Part shown: positions 1-5,311 of the stretch, one piece after another | How positions within the stretch are numbered: position 1 is the first letter of the stretch | Layout: each line of letters opens with the position of its first letter | Assembly (NCBI GenBank): GCA_934317185.1 | Contig: CAKREJ010000120.1 | Coordinates: 1-5,311, forward strand | Direction: 5' to 3' | DNA length: 5,311 nt | DNA from: an uncultured Anaerobutyricum sp. | GTDB lineage: Bacteria > Bacillota > Clostridia > Lachnospirales > Lachnospiraceae | The notes under the pieces: generated by a model | What the model was told of the DNA's origin: nothing | Database searches by the model: none | Seen by the model: only the letters and a program-made list of their open reading frames with translations | Made by a program: the position numbers and the translations under genes

Positions 1-116
1 AGTGCTTTTTCCTGATCTGTATAAAGAAGCTTGGAATCATACAGGATATGTCCGATTAATGTTGATTTTCCGTCATCCACGCTTCCGCATGTAATAAATT
101 TTAATAATCCTTTCAT
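1..116 (-). CDS. cysN: Sulfate adenylyltransferase subunit 1 (CysN), N-terminal fragment cut by window edge
   Basis: CysN is the GTPase subunit of the heterodimeric cytoplasmic ATP sulfurylase. GTP hydrolysis drives CysD to form APS from sulfate and ATP. Only 38 codons are visible, reading [10 protein letters not shown] and then the P-loop GSVDDGKS (residues 11-18), followed by TLIGHILYD, the typical CysN/EF-Tu-like G1 region. The start is the ATG at 116-114, one base after the cysD stop codon (TAAGATG arrangement). The ribosome binding site (AGAGGGG) lies inside the last codons of cysD, so translation is probably coupled. The protein begins almost directly at the GTPase domain, without the longer N-terminal lead seen in Escherichia coli CysN. 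Whether a CysC (APS kinase) domain is fused at the C-terminus cannot be seen. Confidence 0.95.
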   Translation of the reverse strand, partial: MKGLLKFITCGSVDDGKSTLIGHILYDSKLLYTDQEKA

Positions 117-117
117 C

Positions 118-1020
118 TTAGAAGTACCCCTCTTTCTTTCTTCTTTCCATGCTGGCTGCTCCGCCGTCATGGTCAATAACACGACTGGTTCTCTCGGAAT
201 CTACTGCGCTAAGTGTCTCATCAATAATCTCGTCTAATGTATGTGCTGTAGATTCAATACCACCTGTTAACGGGTAACATCCAAGAGTACGGAATCTTAC
301 GCTCTTATGTTCAATCTTTTCACCTGGACGAAGCTTCATTCTGTCATCATCTACCATGATAATATTGCCGTCACGCTCTACTACCGGACGTTCAGCCGCA
401 TAATAAAGTGGCACGATCTCAATATTTTCACGTTGAATGTACTGCCAGATATCTTTCTCTGTCCAGTTAGAAATTGGGAATACTCGCATACTTTCGCCCT
501 GCTTAATCTGTGTATTATATAACTTCCAAACTTCCGGACGCTGGTTCTTCGGATCCCACGCCTGTTCTTTATTTCTAAAGGAGAAAATTCTCTCTTTGGC
601 TCTTGATTTTTCTTCATCACGACGGCCACCACCAAATGCTGCGGTAAATCCGTATTTGGTAAGTGCCTGCTTTAATGCCTGCGTCTTCATGATGTCAGTG
701 TAGGCTGAACCATGATCAAATGGGTTGATTCCCTGTTTTACACCTTCTTCATTTGTGTATACGATCATGTCAATTCCTTTTTCTTTTGCAACCTTATCTC
801 TGAATTCGATCATTTCTTTGAATTTCCAGGTTGTATCAATATGCATAAATGGGAACGGCGGTTTTTCCGGGTAAAATGCTTTCATTGCCAGATGCAGCAT
901 TACGGAGCTGTCCTTTCCGATCGAATACAGCATAACCGGCTTCTCACATTCTGCTGCTACTTCTCTCATTATGTATATTGCTTCTGCTTCCAGTTCATCA
1001 AGATGTGATAATGTTCCCAT
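118..1020 (-). CDS. cysD: Sulfate adenylyltransferase subunit 2 (CysD)
   Basis: CysD is the catalytic subunit of ATP sulfurylase and makes APS and pyrophosphate from sulfate and ATP in the cytoplasm, together with CysN. The 300-residue length is normal for the family. It is an N-type ATP pyrophosphatase: the PP-loop SIGKDS is at residues 33-38, the family signature [16 protein letters not shown] at about 129-144, and the segment [13 protein letters not shown] at 180-192. The tail (from [11 protein letters not shown] to [10 protein letters not shown]) is also typical of CysD. The start ATG at 1020 is supported by AGGAGG at 1033-1028, seven bases upstream. It lies 30 bases after aprB and one base before cysN. 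Its product is the substrate of the AprBA pair encoded just upstream, so the two steps are co-expressed. No defects are seen. Confidence 0.97.
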   Translation of the reverse strand: MGTLSHLDELEAEAIYIMREVAAECEKPVMLYSIGKDSSVMLHLAMKAFYPEKPPFPFMHIDTTWKFKEMIEFRDKVAKEKGIDMIVYTNEEGVKQGINPFDHGSAYTDIMKTQALKQALTKYGFTAAFGGGRRDEEKSRAKERIFSFRNKEQAWDPKNQRPEVWKLYNTQIKQGESMRVFPISNWTEKDIWQYIQRENIEIVPLYYAAERPVVERDGNIIMVDDDRMKLRPGEKIEHKSVRFRTLGCYPLTGGIESTAHTLDEIIDETLSAVDSERTSRVIDHDGGAASMERRKKEGYF

Positions 1021-1050
1021 CTCATTTCCTCCTTTAAAATGTTCTCTATG

Positions 1051-1365
1051 CTAATATTTGTTAGAATCCTTCATATTTATCTCAATGGTCTTTGTTTCTC
1101 CATTTGGACTATCGACACGCCATATGCGAACATCGCCTTTTTCCTTAACAGAAAGCATGGAACCCATGCCTCCCATGTCAGCACCTAAGAAGTAAAGAAT
1201 TGCTCCGGTATGACATTCTTTTAAGCAGGCGGTACAACCCCAGCAATCTCTGCTATTGCGGATATACACTTTACCGTCCTCGCCTTTTTTTAAGAGATTT
1301 CCGGGACAGACACAAAGGCATCTTCCGCATCCCACACATTTATTCTGTAAAATCCGTACACTCAT
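1051..1365 (-). CDS. aprB: APS reductase beta subunit-like ferredoxin (AprB), short form
   Basis: This 104-residue protein carries two [4Fe-4S] motifs: C10-C13-C16-C20 followed by Pro, and C41-C44-C47-C51. In APS reductase the beta subunit relays electrons to the FAD of AprA. The Trp right after the first cysteine of the second motif (CWGC, W42) is also present in AprB of Archaeoglobus. After the clusters, IWRVDSPNGETKTIEIN (81-97) matches the beta-sheet segment of AprB (W-V...NGK...F). Two differences from classical AprB (about 150 residues) stand out: the first motif is a compact CxxCxxCxxxCP without an insertion, and the long C-terminal tail that wraps around AprA is absent. The second motif is followed by His where Pro is usual. 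The start ATG (1365) has AGGAGG at 1379-1374 and overlaps the end of aprA by 26 bases, suggesting coupled translation. It could be annotated simply as a 4Fe-4S ferredoxin. Confidence 0.88.
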   Translation of the reverse strand: MSVRILQNKCVGCGRCLCVCPGNLLKKGEDGKVYIRNSRDCWGCTACLKECHTGAILYFLGADMGGMGSMLSVKEKGDVRIWRVDSPNGETKTIEINMKDSNKY

Positions 1366-3088
1366 ATACTTTGCCTCCTGTCACCAGTTCTCTGAAAATG
1401 ATTTCTGTCTCACCGTCCGGCTTTCTCTTTGAATTTACATATTTAAGCCATTTGCTGCTTTCTTCGGGATAATCTGTATTTTCTCCGAAGCTGTGCCATC
1501 TTGTCTCTTTTCTTGCTCTTAAATGTTCAATTAACGTCTGGCACACGATAAGCCTTTCTCTTACTTCGTAGATATCTTTTAATTCAAACATATCTTTTGC
1601 TTTAAGTTCATCAATCATTCCAAGCAGTTCACCAATTCGCTTCTTACCGATTACCAGTCTTTCTTCATTGTACTGATAATCAGTAGCAATTCCGCCGGCA
1701 TACTGATCCATGACTTTTTGCATTGCTTCTTCAAGCTGCTCTGCGGTAATGAAAAATGTATCTTCGCTGTCATTTTCCTGTGCGATCAAATGAGATTCAT
1801 ACTCTTTTTTCTTTAACGTAGCTGCGGTATCTATCACTGTTTCTGTTTTATGTACAGCAGCATCTTCCCTGACAGCTTTATTCTTTTCTTTTAAAGCTTT
1901 TAAATACTCTATCATGGATTCTGCTGCAATCTCGCCTTCTGCTAATGCTCCGGTTACATATTTTTGTGGACAGCCTCCTGCAACATCTCCTGCTGCGAAT
2001 AAACCTTTGACTGTGGTTCTTCTGCCGTTATCTACCCAGTAGCCACTTGCAGTATGACCGCCTACGATGTAAGGTTCTGTTCCCTCAATCTCGACATTTT
2101 CACTTGCCGGACCTCTTGAACCTTCCAGCCATTTCAAAGTCTGGCTCGGTGCCATATTAAGGTAGGCTCTATATAAATCCTGTTCCTGCGTTGCACTGAT
2201 CTCATCCGTTTTTAAATAACAAGGACCTCGTCCCTCTCGGTTCTCCGTTACGGTTCCATATAAACGCTGCGAAGTTGTAAGACCATATTTTGTCTCATAA
2301 ATCTCACCATGAGCATTCATCTGCTTAGCTCCAACGCCCTGTGCGATTGTTCCGACCGGTGCGATCGTATCTTTGCATCTAAGAGCAATAAACCGCATTT
2401 CAAAAGTTGTCATTTCCGCTCCGGCTAAAATTCCCATCGCAAATCCGGCTCCGGTATTAAATGGAGAATACCACATTTTATGTCTTGAAAATCCGGGGTT
2501 GTTTGGACGATAAAGTCCTGCCGCTCCTCCAGTAGCACAAAGGATAGCTTTCGCTCTGATATCATAGAAAACATTCTCTTCTATATTAAAGCCCCAGGCT
2601 CCTTTTACCTCATTCTCTTCTATTATGTAATCAGTAATATTCACCCTCTCAAGCACAGTAACATTTTCCTGCGCCATTGCCGCTTCGGCTAAGAGAGGCT
2701 TGATATTCTCACCATTAATCTTTATATTTCTATTTCCTCTTGCAACGTATTTGCCATTCTCATCCTTTAGGATAACAAGTCCCAGATCATCGAGAACTTT
2801 CGTTACATGATTCAGCCGCTCGGACATAGATAAAAGTAAGTCCTCTCTGACAATTCCATGAGCATCCTTTTTCGCATAATCCACATAGTCCTGAGGCACA
2901 TGCCCTTCCGTAATATAGGCATTTAAAGCGTTAACACCGGCTGCCAGACAGCCGCTTCTCTTAATATTCGCTTTTTCCGCTATCAGAACGCTTACCCCTG
3001 CTTCTTTTCCCAAAGTATAGGCAGCAAAGCAGCCTGCTGTTCCTCCACCGATGATCAACACATCTGTCTCTAATCTCTTCGTCTTCAT
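1340..3088 (-). CDS. aprA: Adenylylsulfate (APS) reductase alpha subunit, flavoprotein (AprA)
   Basis: AprA carries FAD and reduces APS to sulfite and AMP, receiving electrons through AprB. The 582-residue protein belongs to the succinate dehydrogenase/fumarate reductase flavoprotein superfamily. The FAD-binding GGGTAG is at 14-19, with an acidic residue at E38, then ATGGAAGLY at 185-193 and GLFAAGDVAGG at 362-372. Segments specific to AprA rather than fumarate reductase are KRSGCLAAGVNALNAYI (43-59), INGENIKPLLAEAA (124-137), MWYSPFNTGAG (205-215), FEMRFIALRCKD (229-240), EPYIVGGHTASGYWV (338-352), YAGGIATDY (463-471) and RKETRW (526-531). By comparison from memory with the Archaeoglobus fulgidus enzyme, N56, E127, W206, an arginine of the RFIALR segment (R232 or R237) and H345 fall at substrate-pocket positions. 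It is about 60 residues shorter than dissimilatory AprA. The start at 3088 has a moderate GAGGG site five bases upstream. It sits between the rrf2 gene and aprB. Confidence 0.9.
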   Translation of the reverse strand: MKTKRLETDVLIIGGGTAGCFAAYTLGKEAGVSVLIAEKANIKRSGCLAAGVNALNAYITEGHVPQDYVDYAKKDAHGIVREDLLLSMSERLNHVTKVLDDLGLVILKDENGKYVARGNRNIKINGENIKPLLAEAAMAQENVTVLERVNITDYIIEENEVKGAWGFNIEENVFYDIRAKAILCATGGAAGLYRPNNPGFSRHKMWYSPFNTGAGFAMGILAGAEMTTFEMRFIALRCKDTIAPVGTIAQGVGAKQMNAHGEIYETKYGLTTSQRLYGTVTENREGRGPCYLKTDEISATQEQDLYRAYLNMAPSQTLKWLEGSRGPASENVEIEGTEPYIVGGHTASGYWVDNGRRTTVKGLFAAGDVAGGCPQKYVTGALAEGEIAAESMIEYLKALKEKNKAVREDAAVHKTETVIDTAATLKKKEYESHLIAQENDSEDTFFITAEQLEEAMQKVMDQYAGGIATDYQYNEERLVIGKKRIGELLGMIDELKAKDMFELKDIYEVRERLIVCQTLIEHLRARKETRWHSFGENTDYPEESSKWLKYVNSKRKPDGETEIIFRELVTGGKVYECTDFTE

Positions 3089-3104
3089 GTCTACCCTCTT
3101 GAGT

Positions 3105-3161
3105 ATCTAAAATTCTTATCTAATTTTATCTATCTAATCTAAATATTTGATTCTAATCTAA
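3105..3161. repeat. Short TTAGAT repeats between rrf2 and aprA
   Basis: The 69-base gap between the rrf2 and aprA genes, plus the first bases of the rrf2 stop region, holds five copies of TTAGAT on the minus strand (ATCTAA on the plus strand at 3105, 3118, 3132, 3137 and 3156). Two lie within a longer 12-base direct repeat, tctaatctaaat, at 3133-3144 and 3152-3163, offset by 19 bases. The copies at 3118, 3137 and 3156 are also exactly 19 bases apart. No convincing -35/-10 pair and no terminator hairpin is seen, so transcription probably reads through. The repeat could be a regulatory or mRNA-processing element, or simply low-complexity A+T sequence. Confidence 0.5.
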
Positions 3162-3607
3162 ATGTAATACATTTCCTGTCCATCCTGGCTGTATTTCAAG
3201 GAAGAATCTACCAATGTTTTTAATGTTAACTGCTTTAGTAACTTATCTGTCTGATCATTCATCTGCTCGATCAGAAGCTTCTGTATCGCTGTTGATATCC
3301 CCTTTTCATCTGCTCCACTTACCACACTTCTTTCATCTTCCAGAAGATAGCTTCCTTCCAACGCATGAATCACATCTGCTACGGTAATGCTTTCCGGTTT
3401 TTTTGCTAAAAGATAACCGCCCTGTGGTCCCTTTACGCTTTTTACCAGTTCTGCTCTTCTCAAACTGGAAAAAATCTGTTCCAGATACTTTACAGATATC
3501 TTATTGCGTTCTGCGATACTACTTAACTGTACACATTGATTTCCGGCATACACTGCCAGATCAATCAATGCGGTAATCCCATACCTGCTTTTCTTCGAAA
3601 GATTCAT
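3158..3607 (-). CDS. cymR: Rrf2-family transcriptional regulator, CymR-like (cysteine metabolism repressor)
   Basis: This is a 149-residue Rrf2 protein. A winged helix-turn-helix fills residues 1-70: MNLSKKSRYGITALIDLA at the N-terminus, the probable recognition helix SVKYLEQIFSSLR at 38-50, and the wing KGPQGGYLL at 59-67. The dimerisation helix follows (ITVADVIHALEG, 74-85). The only cysteine is C25. The loop that holds the Fe-S ligands in IscR/NsrR types (about 88-105) has none, so it is not an Fe-S sensor. The C-terminus QEMYYI ends in isoleucine, like Bacillus subtilis CymR as I recall it (ending MFYI). CymR represses sulfur-uptake and cysteine genes together with CysK. Here cysK lies 24 bases upstream in the same operon and the downstream genes reduce sulfate, which fits that role. 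The start has AAGGTGA upstream. IscR-like alternatives are disfavoured. The CymR assignment itself is an inference from sequence features and context. Confidence 0.87.
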   Translation of the reverse strand: MNLSKKSRYGITALIDLAVYAGNQCVQLSSIAERNKISVKYLEQIFSSLRRAELVKSVKGPQGGYLLAKKPESITVADVIHALEGSYLLEDERSVVSGADEKGISTAIQKLLIEQMNDQTDKLLKQLTLKTLVDSSLKYSQDGQEMYYI

Positions 3608-3631
3608 TGATTATCACCTTTCTTTTATAAA

Positions 3632-4564
3632 TTATTCAGTAAATAATGCTGTAGAGTAATACCGGTCTCCTGTGTCCGGAAGAAGTGCTACTATCGTCTT
3701 ACCTTCATTTTCCGGCTTCTTCGCATATTCAATGGCTGCATGTAATGATGCTCCTGAGGAAATACCGACTAAAATTCCTTCTTTTTTTGCTAAAAGCTTT
3801 GCTGTTTCAAATGCATCGTCATTCTCTGCTCTAAAGATTTCATCGTAAACCTTTGTGTCCAGTACATCTGGTACAAATCCTGCTCCGATACCCTGTATCT
3901 TATGTGGACCTGCCTTACCTTCTGATAAAACCGGTGAGCTGTCCGGCTCTAATGCAACAATCTTAACTTCCGGTTTCTGCTCTTTTAAGTACTGTCCTGT
4001 ACCTGTTAAGGTTCCGCCTGTACCAACACCTGCGATAAAGATATCAACTTCTCCGTCCGTGTCATTCCAAATCTCAGGACCAGTTGTTGCTTTATGGATC
4101 GCAGGGTTTGCAGGATTTACAAACTGTCCTGGAATAAAGCTGTCTGGAATCTCTTCGGCAAGCTCATTTGCCTTTGCGATAGCACCTTTCATTCCCTTTG
4201 CACCGCTTGTAAGAACAATCTCAGCACCGTAAGCTTTTAAAATATTTCTTCGCTCAACACTCATTGTCTCAGGCATTGTAAGAATGATTCTATATCCTTT
4301 TGCTGCTGCGATAGATGCAAGACCGATACCTGTGTTACCGGATGTCGGCTCAATGATTACGGAACCTTCTTTTAAAATTCCTTTCTTCTCTGCATCTTCG
4401 ATCATTGCCTTTGCAATTCTGTCCTTAACACTTCCTGCCGGATTAAAATATTCAAGCTTCACTAAGACTCTTGCTTTCAGTCCTAATTCCTTTTCAATAT
4501 TCGTAACCTCAACAAGAGGTGTGTTTCCGATCAGTCCTAATGTACCTTTATAAATGTTAGCCAT
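3632..4564 (-). CDS. cysK: Cysteine synthase A (O-acetylserine sulfhydrylase)
   Basis: CysK is a cytoplasmic PLP enzyme that forms L-cysteine from O-acetyl-L-serine and sulfide, the last step of sulfate assimilation. The 310-residue length is standard. The PLP lysine is K47 in NPAGSVKDR (41-49). The substrate loop is PTSGNTG (73-79), the phosphate-binding loop GVGTGGT (179-185), and other fold type II landmarks are KIQGIGAGF (222-230), GISSGA (267-272) and [10 protein letters not shown] (296-305). The start ATG at 4564 has AAGGAGG about nine bases upstream. It is the first gene of the operon, about 64 bases downstream of the inferred transcription start. The 24-base gap to the Rrf2 gene suggests co-transcription, and in Bacillus CysK is also the corepressor-like partner of CymR. 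O-phosphoserine or cystathionine specificity is less likely from the motifs but not excluded. Confidence 0.97.
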   Translation of the reverse strand: MANIYKGTLGLIGNTPLVEVTNIEKELGLKARVLVKLEYFNPAGSVKDRIAKAMIEDAEKKGILKEGSVIIEPTSGNTGIGLASIAAAKGYRIILTMPETMSVERRNILKAYGAEIVLTSGAKGMKGAIAKANELAEEIPDSFIPGQFVNPANPAIHKATTGPEIWNDTDGEVDIFIAGVGTGGTLTGTGQYLKEQKPEVKIVALEPDSSPVLSEGKAGPHKIQGIGAGFVPDVLDTKVYDEIFRAENDDAFETAKLLAKKEGILVGISSGASLHAAIEYAKKPENEGKTIVALLPDTGDRYYSTALFTE

Positions 4565-4634
4565 TGCTTTGTTCCTCCTTATTCTAAAATCTCTTTTTTA
4601 TTGATTTATTTCTTTCATGTAGCTCATGGCTATG

Positions 4635-4663
4635 ATAATATCACTATTAACCTACTTTGTAAA
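4635..4663 (-). promoter_or_regulatory. Predicted sigma-A promoter of the cysK-cymR-apr-cys operon
   Basis: On the minus strand TTTACA (4663-4658) and TATTAT (4640-4635) are separated by exactly 17 bases. TG one base before the -10 box gives an extended -10 (TGATATTAT). The transcription start would fall near 4628, giving a leader of about 64 bases before the cysK ATG. A/T tracts lie just upstream of the -35 box (to about 4695) and could act as an UP element. The leader is too short for a T-box or S-box riboswitch, so control is more likely at initiation. Confidence 0.78.
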
Positions 4664-4669
4664 TAGGTT
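4649..4669. promoter_or_regulatory. Dyad operator overlapping the cysK -35 box (candidate CymR/Rrf2 site)
   Basis: Perfect 6-base arms AACCTA (4649-4654) and TAGGTT (4664-4669) flank a 9-base centre that contains the -35 hexamer and two further symmetric TT/AA pairs. The full 21-base dyad covers the -35 element, as expected for a repressor site. The first operon it faces encodes an Rrf2 regulator, and Rrf2 proteins bind A+T-rich dyads of similar size, so autoregulation by the encoded CymR-like protein is the simplest inference. The binding protein is not shown by the sequence. Confidence 0.65.
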
Positions 4670-4810
4670 TATAGGGATTTATTTTAAAATTTTTTCGCCA
4701 AAGTGGAAAATATGGCTTAAATATGCGGTTTTTGAGGAGTAAATTTTTTTCGAAAAATAATAATTTGCTGTAAAAAAGGCTAAAATGGCGAATGTGAACT
4801 TTATTATAAG
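4670..4810. other. A+T-rich spacer between divergent promoters, no gene seen
   Basis: This is the middle of the 335-base gene-free interval between cysK and the CHR transporter gene. It is very A+T-rich. It contains a 10-base palindrome ATTTTAAAAT (4681-4690), a 12-base palindrome TTTTTCGAAAAA (4746-4757), two AAATATG direct repeats around 4708-4725, and inverted copies of TTCGCCA (4694-4700) and TGGCGAA (4786-4792). No open reading frame with a credible ribosome binding site, no G+C-rich hairpin terminator and no recognisable RNA gene is visible. It may only supply upstream sequence to the two promoters. Confidence 0.6.
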
Positions 4811-4832
4811 GATAGTATTTTCAAATACTATC
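4811..4832. promoter_or_regulatory. Perfect palindrome upstream of the CHR transporter gene (candidate operator)
   Basis: GATAGTATTT (4811-4820) and AAATACTATC (4823-4832) are exact reverse complements separated by two bases (TC). The element overlaps the predicted -35 box of the transporter promoter. The symmetry and length suggest a dimeric regulator. The half-site differs from that of the cysK operator, so a different protein is implied. Short CHR genes are often linked to LysR-type regulators, but none is in this window. Confidence 0.65.
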
Positions 4833-4846
4833 ACAAGTGATATATT
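4818..4846 (+). promoter_or_regulatory. Predicted promoter of the CHR transporter gene
   Basis: TTTTCA (4818-4823) and TATATT (4841-4846) are separated by 17 bases, with TG one base before the -10 box (TGATATATT). Transcription would start near 4853, about 47 bases before the ATG at 4900. The -35 match is weak (four of six), which is typical of promoters needing or limited by a regulator, and it lies inside the palindrome at 4811-4832. Confidence 0.55.
4829..4842. promoter_or_regulatory. Second small dyad in the transporter promoter
   Basis: TATCAC (4829-4834) and GTGATA (4837-4842) are exact inverted repeats around AA. The dyad shares its first four bases with the right arm of the larger palindrome and reaches the -10 box. 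It may be a second, overlapping binding site between -35 and -10, as at promoters where a regulator occupies tandem sites, or a chance symmetry in A+T-rich DNA. Confidence 0.35.
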
Positions 4847-4889
4847 AATAATGTAAAAAGATTCAAATAAAAATATTTTTAGAAAGCAT

Positions 4890-4894
4890 GAGGA
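4890..4894 (+). promoter_or_regulatory. Ribosome binding site that decides the transporter start
   Basis: GAGGA lies five bases before the ATG at 4900. An in-frame ATG at 4888 is also present but has only a weak AGAAAG upstream and itself overlaps this site, so 4900 is preferred. Confidence 0.65.
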
Positions 4895-4899
4895 ATCTT

Positions 4900-5311
4900 A
4901 TGAAAAATAAACCGCACAAATTATGGGTGTTATTTCTTACGACACTTTATATCAGTGCTTTTACTTTTGGCGGTGGCTTTGTCATCGTCACTTTTATGAA
5001 GCATAAATTTGTTGATGAACTACATTGGATTGACGAACGGGAAATGCTTGATTTTACGGCTTTAGCACAGTCCTGTCCGGGAGCAATTGCCGTAAATGCC
5101 GCTATTTTAGTTGGATGGAATGTATATGGACTTGCCGGAATGCTCGTGGCAACACTCGGAACGATTCTTCCACCTATGATTATTTTATCCATCGTTTCTT
5201 TTTTCTATACTGTTTTTTCAACAAATGTATGGGTAGCTGTCGTATTAAAGGGAATGCAGGCCGGCGTTGCCGCAGTTATTTTAGATGCTGCCTGCAGTCT
5301 TGGAGAAAGTG
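4900..5311 (+). CDS. chrA: CHR-family (chromate transporter family) membrane protein, N-terminal part
   Basis: The first 137 residues of an inner-membrane transporter are visible and the gene is cut by the right edge. The CHR signatures are clear: a first membrane segment at about 8-31 containing FTFGGGFVIV (21-30), the conserved loop FVDELHWIDEREMLDFTALAQSCPG in two parts (37-50 and 51-61) followed by AIAVNAAILVGW (62-73), and a long hydrophobic stretch with TILPPMIILSI (88-98). A third membrane segment begins near 111. The family moves chromate and related oxyanions. Many members in anaerobic Bacillota are short single-domain proteins of about 180-190 residues encoded as tandem pairs, so a second chr gene may follow; that cannot be seen here. 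It is transcribed away from the sulfate assimilation operon and shares its control region. The actual substrate is unknown. The start is set by the GAGGA site. Confidence 0.9.
   Translation, partial: MKNKPHKLWVLFLTTLYISAFTFGGGFVIVTFMKHKFVDELHWIDEREMLDFTALAQSCPGAIAVNAAILVGWNVYGLAGMLVATLGTILPPMIILSIVSFFYTVFSTNVWVAVVLKGMQAGVAAVILDAACSLGES

Noticed and set aside
437..1008. Plus-strand reading frames opposite cysD
   Set aside because: They are antisense to an intact, family-length cysD with all its motifs, and they have cysteine- and phenylalanine-rich translations typical of shadow frames.
3855..4553. Plus-strand reading frames of 125 and 89 codons opposite cysK
   Set aside because: They are shadows of the well-supported cysK gene. 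Their proline- and serine-rich composition is the reverse-strand reading of its codons.
4598..4627. Nine-codon leader reading frame (MSYMKEINQ) in the cysK mRNA leader on the minus strand
   Set aside because: Its ATG lies within one or two bases of the inferred transcription start, it has no ribosome binding site and no cysteine codons, so an attenuator role is not supported.
4565..4628. T-box or S-box (SAM) riboswitch in front of cysK
   Set aside because: The leader is only about 64 bases, has no stem with a terminator, and shows none of the conserved T-box or S-box core sequences.
4746..4757. TTTTTCGAAAAA palindrome as a possible terminator or operator
   Set aside because: It has almost no G+C in the stem and does not follow a gene end. 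Such palindromes are expected by chance in A+T-rich DNA.
4723..4773. Small plus-strand reading frame of 16 codons starting ATGCGG
   Set aside because: No ribosome binding site precedes it, the sequence is low-complexity A+T, and it lies upstream of the predicted transporter promoter.
4694..4792. Inverted TTCGCCA / TGGCGAA copies about 90 bases apart
   Set aside because: Seven-base arms at this distance are weak evidence for looping or a hairpin, and no promoter feature aligns with them.
4888..4899. Alternative ATG at 4888 as the start of the CHR transporter
   Set aside because: It is in frame but lacks a good ribosome binding site, and it overlaps the GAGGA that serves the ATG at 4900.
4947..5192. 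Minus-strand 81-codon reading frame opposite the transporter gene
   Set aside because: It is antisense to clear CHR-family coding sequence, shows no family features and has no supporting start context.

Overview
The window looks like a piece of a Bacillota chromosome, most likely a Clostridia/Lachnospiraceae-type anaerobe. The reasons are A+T-rich sequence, strong AGGAGG-type ribosome binding sites, a CymR-like Rrf2 regulator, and clostridial-style compact CysN and AprB proteins. Genus and species cannot be read from the sequence alone.

Positions 1 to 4564 hold one tight minus-strand gene cluster, read from right to left: cysK, a cymR-like rrf2 gene, aprA, aprB, cysD and the first 38 codons of cysN, which runs off the left edge. 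The gaps are 24, 69, an overlap of 26, 30 and 1 bases, so it reads as a single operon. Together the genes describe sulfur assimilation. CysDN makes adenylylsulfate (APS) from sulfate and ATP, AprBA reduces APS to sulfite and AMP, and CysK joins sulfide with O-acetylserine to make cysteine. Sulfite reductase, serine acetyltransferase and a recognised sulfate transporter are not in the window. The unusual part is the pairing of a GTPase-coupled assimilatory sulfurylase (CysDN) with a flavin/iron-sulfur APS reductase of the kind known from dissimilatory sulfate reducers, here with a shortened beta subunit.

Positions 4565 to 4899 are a 335-base A+T-rich divergent control region. On the minus strand it has a near-consensus promoter for cysK whose -35 box sits inside a dyad (AACCTA/TAGGTT arms), a good candidate operator for the operon's own regulator. 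On the plus strand it has a promoter overlapping a different, perfect 10-base-arm palindrome, and it leads into a gene for a CHR-family (chromate transporter family) membrane protein that starts at 4900 and is cut by the right edge.

Regulation is the most informative aspect. The Rrf2 protein lacks the cysteines that hold an Fe-S cluster in IscR, ends in a C-terminal isoleucine tail (MYYI) like that of Bacillus CymR, and is encoded beside cysK. This suggests a CymR-CysK cysteine-sensing complex encoded inside the operon it would control.
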